Positions 1 to 7,145 of a stretch of DNA of 64,000 nt are shown here, piece by piece. The stretch's first letter is position 1, and each line of letters starts with the position of its first letter. Location of the stretch: contig NZ_JADDJF010000003.1 in NCBI RefSeq assembly GCF_017811755.1, positions 1-64,000 of the forward strand, written 5' to 3'. This stretch comes from Pararhodobacter sp. SW119 (GTDB taxonomy: Bacteria > Pseudomonadota > Alphaproteobacteria > Rhodobacterales > Rhodobacteraceae). The notes beneath the pieces were generated by a model. The model worked only from the letters and a program-made list of their open reading frames with translations. It did not search any database and was not told the origin of the DNA. The position numbers were made by a program, and so were the translations under genes.

Positions 1-1
1 C

Positions 2-418
2 ACGCTGGGCTACGCGTGGGGCAGCGGCGACAGCGATCCCGCAAGCGAAGCGGACACCGCCTATCGTCAGACCGGCCTTCAGTCGAACGAGGCGCGCATG
101 GGCGGTTTTGCGAAGTTCCACTACTACGGCGAGGCGCTTGACCCGGACCTCAGCAACATCGCCATCGCGACCGCCGGGGTCGGCATCACCTCGAACGAAC
201 GCGTCTCGCTTGACATGTTCTATCATCACTACCGCGAGGTGACGGCTTCGGCCGGCGGCGCGCGTCACCTCGGCGACGGCCTCGACCTGGTCGTCGGCTA
301 TCGCCTTGCCAGGGGAATCGAGATCGACGCCGCGATCGGATGGTTCAAGCGCGGCGCCAGCGCAACCGCGCCCCGAAGCGGCGTCACCGCCCGCATCGAG
401 CTGGAGTACGCCTTCTGA
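2..418 (+). CDS. Alginate-export-type outer-membrane protein, C-terminal part (5' truncated by window)
   Basis: The gene enters from the left edge and 138 residues remain. They contain the pattern GYAWGSGDSDP, then RQTGLQSNEARMGG, a YYGEALDPDLSN stretch and MFYHHYR, which I recognise from the C-terminal strands of the alginate export family (PF13372, AlgE-like barrels). The chain ends in EYAF; a terminal Phe is usual for outer-membrane beta-barrels inserted by BamA. The role would be a porin for an anionic or sugar-like solute, but the substrate cannot be inferred. The true start lies outside the window. The 160 bases after it show no clear terminator. Confidence 0.75.
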   Translation, partial: TLGYAWGSGDSDPASEADTAYRQTGLQSNEARMGGFAKFHYYGEALDPDLSNIAIATAGVGITSNERVSLDMFYHHYREVTASAGGARHLGDGLDLVVGYRLARGIEIDAAIGWFKRGASATAPRSGVTARIELEYAF

Positions 419-578
419 CGCTGGTCGCCCGCAGTGGATTTCAGGGTCCCGCATGCGACAGGACCATCTTCTGTCGCCGGAGGCCCCCTTCTTCTCCCCC
501 TCGCATGCTGATAAACACCGCGCTTGAGCGCAAGACACCCGCGGCGGCGCACCGCATCGCTTCTCAGGATTCCGGCAC

Positions 579-1889
579 ATGGATGCCCCCATCTCTTCAA
601 CCTCGCTTCCGTTTCTGGCGGGCGCGGCGCTCGCCATTCTCTTCCTCCTGATCTGTTCCGCGATCTTCTCGGGGTCGGAAACGGCGCTGACCACCGCCAA
701 CCGCGGCAAGCTGCACAAGCGGGCCGAGCGCGGCGACAGGGGCGCACAGCGGGCGCTGCGGCTGACCGATGACAAGGAACGGCTGATCGGCGCGATCCTG
801 CTCGGCAACAATCTCGTCAACATCATGGCCGCCTCGCTCGCCACGATGATCTTCACCATCGTCCTGGGCGAGGGCGGCGTCGCCGTCGCGACCCTGCTGA
901 TGACCGCGCTGGTGCTGATCTTTTCCGAGGTGTTGCCCAAGACCTACGCGATCACCAATGCGGATACGGTGGCGCGGCGCGCGTCCGGCTTCATGACCCT
1001 CATCGTCCGGATCGCGGCGCCGGTCGTCACGGTGGTGCAGCTTCTGGTACGGGGTATCCTTCGCCTCTTCGGGGTGCAGGCGGCTGACGCGCATCCGTTC
1101 GCCGCGCACGAGGAGATCGCCGGCGCGATCTCGCTCCACCATTTCGAGGGTACGGTGGAGACGGCCGACCGGGACCGCCTGCTCGGGGCGCTTGACCTCG
1201 CGCAGCGCAGCATCGAGGAGGTCATGACCCACCGCCGGGACGTCGAGATGATCGATATCGACCGCCCGCCGACCGAGATCATCACCGCCGCCCTGGCGTC
1301 CGGGTACTCGCGCATCCCGCTCTGGCGCCGCTCGCCCGAGGACATCGTCGGTATCCTGCACACAAGGGACCTCGCGCGGGCCATGCACGCTGCGGTGCAA
1401 GCGGGCGGCGCCTCGGCGCTGGAGACGCTCGACATCGCCGCCATCGCCATGAAGCCCTCCTTCGTGCCCGAGGTGACAGGCCTCGACGATCAGCTTCATG
1501 CTTTCATGAAGAACAAGACCCATCTCGCCATCGTCATCGACGAATACGGCGCGATGCGGGGCCTGGTCACGCTGGAGGACATCCTTGAAGAGATCGTCGG
1601 CGACATCACCGACGAGCACGACACCCCCGTCGAGGCAGCGGTGAAGGCCGCGCCCGACGGCTCGGTCGCCGTGCGCGGCGGCATGAGCATACGCGAGGTG
1701 AACCGCGCCATGGGCTGGGACCTGCCCGAGGAAGATGCCGTCACCATGGCCGGGCTGGTGATCGATTTCGCCCGCCGCATCCCCGATCAGGGCGAGACCT
1801 TCGAGATCCACGGCCACGCGATCGAGGTCCTCGAACGGGATCAGACGCGGCTCACGCAGCTGCGGGTAAGAAAACTCCGGGAGGGTTGA
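579..1889 (+). CDS. CNNM/HlyC-CorC family membrane protein (DUF21 + CBS pair + CorC_HlyC)
   Basis: This 436-residue protein has an N-terminal DUF21 membrane region (about 1-190, with the family motif FSGSETALT near 30 and EVLPKTYA near 118). Two CBS domains follow (about 205-345; the second includes THLAIVIDEYGAMRG and LEDILEEIVGDI), then a C-terminal CorC_HlyC domain (about 350-432). The family is linked to Mg2+/Co2+ resistance or efflux at the inner membrane, with CBS domains as nucleotide sensors. The length is normal. The older name 'hemolysin' is historical and should not be taken literally. It stands alone on this strand, with an 11-bp repeat array about 160 bases downstream. Confidence 0.88.
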   Translation: MDAPISSTSLPFLAGAALAILFLLICSAIFSGSETALTTANRGKLHKRAERGDRGAQRALRLTDDKERLIGAILLGNNLVNIMAASLATMIFTIVLGEGGVAVATLLMTALVLIFSEVLPKTYAITNADTVARRASGFMTLIVRIAAPVVTVVQLLVRGILRLFGVQAADAHPFAAHEEIAGAISLHHFEGTVETADRDRLLGALDLAQRSIEEVMTHRRDVEMIDIDRPPTEIITAALASGYSRIPLWRRSPEDIVGILHTRDLARAMHAAVQAGGASALETLDIAAIAMKPSFVPEVTGLDDQLHAFMKNKTHLAIVIDEYGAMRGLVTLEDILEEIVGDITDEHDTPVEAAVKAAPDGSVAVRGGMSIREVNRAMGWDLPEEDAVTMAGLVIDFARRIPDQGETFEIHGHAIEVLERDQTRLTQLRVRKLREG

Positions 1890-2046
1890 TACCGCCGAGC
1901 CCATCACCCGACCCGCTTGCCCCGTCGCGCCGGGCGGGCGGGCATCGGTTGACGAAAGCTTGACGCGGCGCGCGGCCGGGCTGGCCGCGTACCGGGAAAA
2001 TGCCGGCCTGAGCCTTGTTTTGTTGGGATTCCGCCTGCCAGAAAGT

Positions 2047-2087
2047 GTATGGCAGGCGTATGGCAAACGTATGGCAAGTGTATGGCA
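2047..2087 (+). repeat. Four-unit tandem array, 11-bp period, core GTATGGCA
   Basis: Exact GTATGGCA octamers start at 2047, 2058, 2069 and 2080, that is, every 11 bases, separated by three variable bases. The last unit is followed by GTTT. A second array with the same period, unit number, strand and GTTT end lies at 49203-49243. The spacing of one helical turn would put all units on the same DNA face, as in iteron-like protein-binding arrays. No function is known to me. Confidence 0.85.
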
Positions 2088-2181
2088 GTTTGCGGCCATC
2101 TTGCCCCTTCGCGGGTCTTCCGGCGCCTACCGACCGGTCCGCCGGGCAAGTCGGCAGAGGCGCGCGGTGGTATGCCACCCC

Positions 2182-2219
2182 GCCCGTCCGGCGCGTGCCC
2201 TGCGGCAAACCGGACGGGC
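2182..2219 (-). terminator. Long hairpin after the hydrolase stop codon
   Basis: Arms GCCCGTCCGG (2182-2191) and CCGGACGGGC (2210-2219) pair perfectly over 10 bp, and TGCC/GGCA can pair inside the loop. It directly follows the stop codon of the minus-strand gene. No T-run follows on the minus strand, so it may act as an mRNA 3' stabiliser or a Rho-aided terminator. Confidence 0.5.
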
Positions 2220-3722
2220 CTAGACACCCGCGCCCGCCTCGAACATCGGAAAGGTGACACCCAGCGCCCAGGCAAGGACAAGGCCGAGCCCCAGCCCCGC
2301 GGCGGCGGGCAGTCCGGTGCGCCGGCCCACCCAGCCTGACATCATGCCGAAGAGCAGGAAGAAAAGAACGATCACCGGCAGGAAGATGATCAGGAAGAAA
2401 AGCGCCTGGAAATCCAGCGCCACCGCCAGCATGAGCGAGGCCAGGAATGCACCGCGCGCGAGGATCACCCGCCACAACCGGCCGGTCCCCCCGCCGGTCA
2501 GCAGCGCGTCGCCCAGCATGAACGGGATCGCACCCAGCGCCAGGCCCGCGACCACCAGTATCCGCCCCGGATGCGGGAGAAAGGACGCGACATAGCGGTC
2601 GATCACGCCGCCCACGACCGCGATGCCGAACAGTGCGACCGCCCCCGCGATCCACCAGACCCGCGGCGGAAACTGACCGCTCAGCCTCCCGCGCCAGGCC
2701 AGGACGCCCAGGGTGATCGCGCCATAGAGGCCCAGGTGCAGCGCAAGGTAATCGGCCACCAGCACCGGCAGCAGGTCCGTCTCCAGCGGCCAGAGAAGAA
2801 GCGGCACCGCCAGCGCCGGCATCAGGGCCGCCAGCAGAAAATCACGCCTGCCCAGCTCGCCCTGACCCGCCGTGCCGCGCGCCGGCAGCGCCCGCGCGAG
2901 CGGCCAGCCCAGCGCGACCGTCGCCGCCAGCAGCAGCACGATCCAGCCGCCGCGCGCCGCGACCGGTCCGTCGCTCCGCCGTCCGAAACCGGCATCGAGC
3001 CAGTCTCGCGCCGCCCGCAATGCCGTGGGCGAGTAGAGCACGCCGACATGTTCGACATGCGGCGCAAGCACGGCGCGCCGCGCAACGCCCGTTTCCGGGT
3101 CGCCGACCGTCTCGCCCAGGCTGGCCGCGGGATCGATCTGCCGCACCGCGCGCAACGCTTCCTCGGCCAGACGGACCTCCCATTCGCCGGCGATGATCAG
3201 CAGGTTCGCGGGGGCATCGGCGGTCACCGACCCGCTGAACATCGAAATCGCGATGACCGCATCGCCGGCGGGCGCGTCCTGCGCCTGACGCACCACGATG
3301 TCCGACGCCATCGAGTGCCCGAGGTACGCCAGCCGCCCGTCAGCGCGCGGATGCGCCAGCGCCGCGCGCGCCACCCGCGCGGTTTCCTCCATTAGCAACC
3401 GTGTCGTCCCGCTGACCGAGGAGACATCGCCCGACATCGGACGCGGGTTCCGGCCGTGACCCTGGAAATCGAAGCTGACCGCCAGATACCCCGCCTGCGC
3501 CAGCGTCAGCGCGAAGGACTCCATCAAGTGCCGCGATCCCGCGAAGCCGTGCGCGATCACCACGACCGGGGCCGGCCCGCCCGCCGCGCGCAGATAGAGG
3601 GTCGCGGGCGTGCCCCCCTCGACCGTGATCGGCGCGATCTCCAGCCCCGCCCGGTCCGCCTCCAGCTTCCAGACCGACAGCGCCATCACCGTGAGCGCCA
3701 GGATCGCCAGAAAGAACCGCAT
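2220..3722 (-). CDS. Alpha/beta hydrolase with C-terminal multi-pass membrane domain
   Basis: This 500-residue protein starts with one hydrophobic helix (about 3-19), followed by an alpha/beta hydrolase domain (about 35-255) with oxyanion-side HGFAGS (58-63), the nucleophile elbow GHSMAS (Ser137) and a late His in APHVEHVGVL. From about 265 to the end there are roughly seven or eight hydrophobic helices. The hydrolase part resembles dienelactone-hydrolase/serine-esterase types and is probably extracytoplasmic, tethered by both ends. The substrate is unknown. The gene stands alone, with a hairpin at its 3' end. The fusion to a large membrane domain is uncommon and is the main point of interest. 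Confidence 0.75.
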   Translation of the reverse strand: MRFFLAILALTVMALSVWKLEADRAGLEIAPITVEGGTPATLYLRAAGGPAPVVVIAHGFAGSRHLMESFALTLAQAGYLAVSFDFQGHGRNPRPMSGDVSSVSGTTRLLMEETARVARAALAHPRADGRLAYLGHSMASDIVVRQAQDAPAGDAVIAISMFSGSVTADAPANLLIIAGEWEVRLAEEALRAVRQIDPAASLGETVGDPETGVARRAVLAPHVEHVGVLYSPTALRAARDWLDAGFGRRSDGPVAARGGWIVLLLAATVALGWPLARALPARGTAGQGELGRRDFLLAALMPALAVPLLLWPLETDLLPVLVADYLALHLGLYGAITLGVLAWRGRLSGQFPPRVWWIAGAVALFGIAVVGGVIDRYVASFLPHPGRILVVAGLALGAIPFMLGDALLTGGGTGRLWRVILARGAFLASLMLAVALDFQALFFLIIFLPVIVLFFLLFGMMSGWVGRRTGLPAAAGLGLGLVLAWALGVTFPMFEAGAGV

Positions 3723-3850
3723 GCGTCACCCCCATTCCTCTGAGGGTTACGTTTCGCCGCGCCTGTCGGATCGCAAAATTGCGGTTGCCGCCGGAAGCGC
3801 GGGTTCCGCCGGAAGGAACAGGCGCATCCCATCCGTTTTGCTGACCCGGC

Positions 3851-5491
3851 TCAGTCGCGCGCCTGGAACGCCTGGCGCAGCCGATCGGTGTAGCGGATCA
3901 TCGTGCAGCCGGGCGCGTCCTCCGCGGCGCTGAGCGCCTCGGCCAAGGCGTCCGGGGCATCGACCGTGACCACCGACCAGCCGCAGGCGCGCGCGATCGC
4001 GGCCAGATCGGGGGTCAGGATGTCGACACCCAGCGGCGGCACGTTCTGTTGCCTCATCGCCGACTTGATCTCACCGTAGCCCTGGTTGTCGAACAGAAGC
4101 AGGATTACCCGCACCCCGGCCTCGGTCGCGCTGGTCATTTCCGCCATCGTGAACTGCAGCCCGCCATCGCCCGAAAGCGCGACCACCGGTCGGTCCTCGA
4201 CCAGCGCCGCGCCGATCGCGGCCGGCAACGCGTAGCCCAGCGTGCCGAAGCCGGTGGCCGAGTTGAAATACCCGCCCGGCAGGGACGCGGAAAAGCCCAT
4301 GTTTCCCGCGTAGACCGCCTGGGTCGAATCGCCGACGATCAACGCCCCCGGCAAAGCCGCGCGGACCTGCTCCAGCAACGCCAGATCCCCGCGGACCTCT
4401 GGCGGGAGCGCGCGCAGTCCCGCCTGCGCCTGTGCCGCCCGCGTCGCCCCCGTCGCGTCCGCGCCGTGCACGGGCGTCCGGTCCTGCAGCGCCGCGCGCA
4501 GGGCAGTGGCGGTCAGCGCCGCGCATCCCGGCAGCACCACCGCCGGCGGATGCCCGCGCCGCGCCTGCCGCGGGTCTATATCCGCCCGGATCAGCGTGCC
4601 GGGGATCGACAGTCCGCCGTCTTCGTACATGTCGTAGTCGGTCGGCCCCAACTCGGTCCCTATGGCCAGAAGCACATCGGCCCCGGCGATCAGTCCGCGC
4701 GTCGCGGGCATCGACGCGCTCAGCGTGACGGCCAGCGGGTGCTGCGGCGGCAGGATGCCGCGCGCGTTGGTGGTCATGACCACGGGCGCGTCCAACGCCT
4801 CGGCCAGCGCCGGCAGGTCACGGGCGCGCACCGCCCCGCCGCCGGCAAGGATCAGCGGGGCGCGGGCCCCGGCAAGCAGTTCCGCCGCCGCCTTGATCGC
4901 CATCGGGTCCGGGGCGGGTCGGGCGCCGCGCGCCGGGCGCTCGGGCACCGGCAGGTGGCCGGCCGGCGCCAGCATGACGTCGATCGGCAGTTCCAGATGC
5001 ACCGGCCGTGGGCGCGCGCCCTCGAAGATGGCGAAGGCTTCGGCCACCGCGCCGGCAAGCTCCTCGCTGCGGTGGATCGTCCGGCTGAAGGCGGTCACGC
5101 CCGCGGTCAGGCCGCGCTGGTCGGGCAGTTCGTGCAGCCAGCCCGCACCGGATCCCATCCGGCCATGCGCGTTCACCGTCGAGATGACGAGCATCGGCAC
5201 GGACTCGCCATAGGCCTGGCCCATCGCGGTCAGGATATTGGTCATCCCCGGCCCCGAGATGATGAAGCAGACCCCCGGCCGTCCGCTGGCGCGCGCGTAG
5301 CCATCCGCCATGAACCCGGCGCCCTGCTCATGGCGCGGGGTGACATGGCGGATGCCGCTGCCGGCAAGGCCGCGGTAAAGCTCGATCGTGTGGACGCCCG
5401 GAATGCCGAAGACCGTGTCGACGCCGTAGGCCGCAAGCAGCTTGACCAGATACATCCCGGTCGAAATTGCGGTCGAATTCTCCTGGCTCAT
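3851..5491 (-). CDS. ThDP-dependent 2-oxo acid decarboxylase, 5-guanidino-2-oxopentanoate decarboxylase (AruI)-like
   Basis: This 546-residue enzyme has the three-domain acetolactate-synthase/decarboxylase fold: an N-terminal PYR domain with GVDTVFGIPGVHTIELYRG and the catalytic Glu in RHEQGAGFMADGYAR, a central domain, and a PP domain with the ThDP motif beginning SGDGGLQFTMAE and the Asn in FDNQGYGEI. The HTIELYRGL and RHVTPRHEQGAG wording matches 5-guanidino-2-oxopentanoate decarboxylases of the arginine transaminase route, which make 4-guanidinobutanal. I chose the ATG at 5491 because AGGAG lies just upstream; an in-frame extension to 5662 has no family similarity. No other arginine-catabolic gene adjoins it, so the substrate is inferred from resemblance only. 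Confidence 0.75.
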   Translation of the reverse strand: MSQENSTAISTGMYLVKLLAAYGVDTVFGIPGVHTIELYRGLAGSGIRHVTPRHEQGAGFMADGYARASGRPGVCFIISGPGMTNILTAMGQAYGESVPMLVISTVNAHGRMGSGAGWLHELPDQRGLTAGVTAFSRTIHRSEELAGAVAEAFAIFEGARPRPVHLELPIDVMLAPAGHLPVPERPARGARPAPDPMAIKAAAELLAGARAPLILAGGGAVRARDLPALAEALDAPVVMTTNARGILPPQHPLAVTLSASMPATRGLIAGADVLLAIGTELGPTDYDMYEDGGLSIPGTLIRADIDPRQARRGHPPAVVLPGCAALTATALRAALQDRTPVHGADATGATRAAQAQAGLRALPPEVRGDLALLEQVRAALPGALIVGDSTQAVYAGNMGFSASLPGGYFNSATGFGTLGYALPAAIGAALVEDRPVVALSGDGGLQFTMAEMTSATEAGVRVILLLFDNQGYGEIKSAMRQQNVPPLGVDILTPDLAAIARACGWSVVTVDAPDALAEALSAAEDAPGCTMIRYTDRLRQAFQARD

Positions 5492-5709
5492 GACCCGCTC
5501 CTGTTCGCGCCGCGGATCCGCCGGATCGACCGCCCCTGGATCTCCGGGAACGTCGTCTTGCCCGACCCGGACGGCGCCGGGCGCATCCGGAACGCGCCGC
5601 GCGCGACGGTCCGCGGGATATCCGCCAGCGCCTGGAGCGTGCCGAGGGTCTTGACGGTGCACGTGGCCCCACTCTCAGCCGCGCTCCCTGCCGCCTGTAT
5701 TGCTTGCAC
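5488..5709 (-). CDS. Possible small ORF translationally coupled to the decarboxylase
   Basis: A 73-codon frame ends in TGA overlapping the decarboxylase ATG (ATGA, 5488-5491), the usual layout for coupled translation. It contains SGSGKTT, like a Walker A string, but has no room for an ATPase and no other motif. I do not recognise the product. It could be a leader peptide, a gene remnant or chance in GC-rich DNA. Confidence 0.25.
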   Translation of the reverse strand: MQAIQAAGSAAESGATCTVKTLGTLQALADIPRTVARGAFRMRPAPSGSGKTTFPEIQGRSIRRIRGANRSGS

Positions 5710-6081
5710 GCCGATGCCCCGATGCCTGGCCGCGCAGCGCGGCGCCGCGCAAGCCTAGGGATTCGCGGGCGGCAAAGGCAACCGGATATTTTTCGCGTGC
5801 GCGACCGGGATCGAGCAGATCGCCGCCAGTCGATGACCATGCGCCGCCAGCGAATCCGCCTTTCGGGATTTCCCCGCGGGGAAATCGGAGGGCCGGCGGT
5901 GTGTTGGTCGGCGCGAAGGTCTCGCAATTCCAGGTTGCGACGCGCAAGAACATTCAGCTTGCTGAAATCGACGGGTGGATCTACCCTTTCTTTTCTGGCC
6001 CGGATGCAGGCTCCAGACTAGGCGTGTTCTGCATGCCGTTCCGATCGCTGTTCAGTTCATGAACGCAGGGGAGGTCTGGAT
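5710..6081. other. Intergenic region between divergent genes
   Basis: These 372 bases hold no gene that I can support. They contain a perfect 20-bp palindrome (5867-5886) and a weaker inverted repeat TTCAGC-tt-GCTGAA (5951-5964), and must hold the promoters of the decarboxylase (leftward) and the repeat protein (rightward). Confidence 0.6.
5867..5886. promoter_or_regulatory. Perfect 20-bp palindrome, candidate operator
   Basis: GATTTCCCCGCGGGGAAATC is its own reverse complement over all 20 bases. It lies in the divergent intergenic region, about 375 bases from the decarboxylase start and 195 from the repeat-protein start. A dimeric repressor or activator is the likely ligand; the protein is unknown. 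Confidence 0.5.
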
Positions 6082-7038
6082 ATGTCTGTACACCGCTTCT
6101 TGGCGCTTTCCACAGGTCCTCTGTCGCTGGCCCTGACCGTGACGTTGGCCGGCATCGCCCCGGCGGCGGCGTCGAGCGTGACCTACCACGCGCTGCTGGA
6201 ATCCGTCGCCGATGCGCCGACCGGCAGCGAGGTTTACCGGCTGAGCTATCCCGACGTCGACGCGGTGCAGGCCGGCGCGTTCACCTTCGCCGGTTTCACG
6301 CAGATTGGCATTTCGGCGGACTTCTCGATCGCCGGGATGGCCTATGACGGTGCCTTTCAGGTACTGCTGGAATCCGACGCCGACGCGCCCACCGGCAACG
6401 AGGTCTACCTGCTGAGCTATCCCACGATCGATGCGGTGCAGGCTGGCGCGTTCACCTTCGCCGGCTTCACGCAGATCGGCATCTCGGCAGGTTTCTCGAT
6501 CGCCGGGCTGACCTATGACGGCGCATTCCGGATACTGCTCGAATCCGACACCGACGCGCCCACCGGCAGCGAGGTCTATCTGCTGAGCTATTCGGACCGG
6601 GCGGCGCTGATCGCGGGAACCTTCTTCGAGGCGGGATTCACCCAGATAGGCATCTCGGACGGCTTTTCGATCGCCGGCTTCACCTATGACGGGGCCTATC
6701 AGGTGCTGCTGGAATCCGACACCGACGCACCCACCGGCAGCGAGGTCTATCGATTGAGCTATCCCACGATCGACGCGCTGAAGGCCGGCGCATTCACCTT
6801 CGCTGGGTTCACGCAGATCGGCATCTCGGAGGGCTTCTCGATCCGGGCGTTCGAGGCGGTCGCGACCGCCGCGCCGCCACCGGACGGCAGCGGGCCGGGC
6901 ACCTCGCCCGCGCCGATACCGCTGCCGGCGGCCGGCTGGCTGCTTCTGGCCGGCCTCGGGTTGCTGGGCGCGGTGCGGCGTGGCGGGGGCGACGTTGGAC
7001 AGGGGCTTGCCTGCGCTTCGGCCCTTCCCCCGCGGTAA
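6082..7038 (+). CDS. Exported four-repeat protein with VPLPA-CTERM-like sorting tail
   Basis: The 318 residues comprise a signal peptide (about 1-31, cleavage near APAAAS), four tandem repeats of 57 residues (about 35-262), a Pro/Gly linker, and a C-terminal IPLPAAGW plus hydrophobic helix and RR. Each repeat carries LLES near its start (38, 95, 152, 209), then DAPTGSEVY, LSYP, AGFTQIGIS, FSIAG and YDGA. The tail is that of VPLPA-CTERM proteins, which are exported and processed by an exosortase in Rhodobacterales. Unusually, 18 residues follow the RR cluster, whereas such tails normally end within a few residues. The repeat fold is not one I can name; a beta-rich surface protein is likely. 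GGGGAGG lies before the ATG. Confidence 0.8.
   Translation: MSVHRFLALSTGPLSLALTVTLAGIAPAAASSVTYHALLESVADAPTGSEVYRLSYPDVDAVQAGAFTFAGFTQIGISADFSIAGMAYDGAFQVLLESDADAPTGNEVYLLSYPTIDAVQAGAFTFAGFTQIGISAGFSIAGLTYDGAFRILLESDTDAPTGSEVYLLSYSDRAALIAGTFFEAGFTQIGISDGFSIAGFTYDGAYQVLLESDTDAPTGSEVYRLSYPTIDALKAGAFTFAGFTQIGISEGFSIRAFEAVATAAPPPDGSGPGTSPAPIPLPAAGWLLLAGLGLLGAVRRGGGDVGQGLACASALPPR
6184..6867 (+). repeat. Four tandem 171-bp coding repeats
   Basis: Four in-frame copies of a 171-bp unit encode the 57-residue repeats. DNA similarity stays high between copies (for example the shared stretch coding AGFTQIGIS), pointing to recent duplication or gene conversion. Copy 3 is the most diverged (SDRAALIAGTFFE). 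Confidence 0.85.
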
Positions 7039-7054
7039 CCGCGCGCGGCGCTTG

Positions 7055-7070
7055 TTGACTTTCCAGTCAA
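7055..7070. promoter_or_regulatory. 16-bp inverted repeat overlapping a -35-like TTGACT
   Basis: TTGACT-TTCC-AGTCAA is a perfect 6+4+6 inverted repeat 75 bases upstream of the substrate-binding protein start. Its left arm is itself a -35-like hexamer, so a bound protein would block the polymerase. Sites of this shape are common for TetR-family regulators; which protein binds is unknown. Confidence 0.5.
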
Positions 7071-7145
7071 AGCGGAGAAACCTCGTCGCATTGCGCCGGG
7101 ACGGATGGTCGTCCGCGCACCAGAACACGAATTAGGGAGAGAACC

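Larger units (their letters stand above)
1890..2219. other. Intergenic region between convergent genes
   Basis: There is no credible gene in these 330 bases. They hold a four-unit 11-bp repeat array (2047-2087) and a long hairpin (2182-2219) next to the stop codon of the minus-strand hydrolase. Confidence 0.7.

Noticed and set aside
579-1889. Hemolysin function for the HlyC/CorC-type protein
   Set aside because: The name is historical; domain content points to a CNNM-type ion-related membrane protein.
2047-2087. Possible CRISPR array
   Set aside because: Units are 8-11 bases with 3-base gaps; no spacer-length intervals and no cas genes.
597-2099. 500-codon minus-strand frame opposite the CNNM-type gene
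   Set aside because: His/Asp/Gly-rich shadow of the plus-strand gene, which has clear DUF21 and CBS domains.
5488-5709. ATPase suggested by SGSGKTT in a small ORF
   Set aside because: No Walker B, no fold-sized domain; kept only as a low-confidence small ORF.
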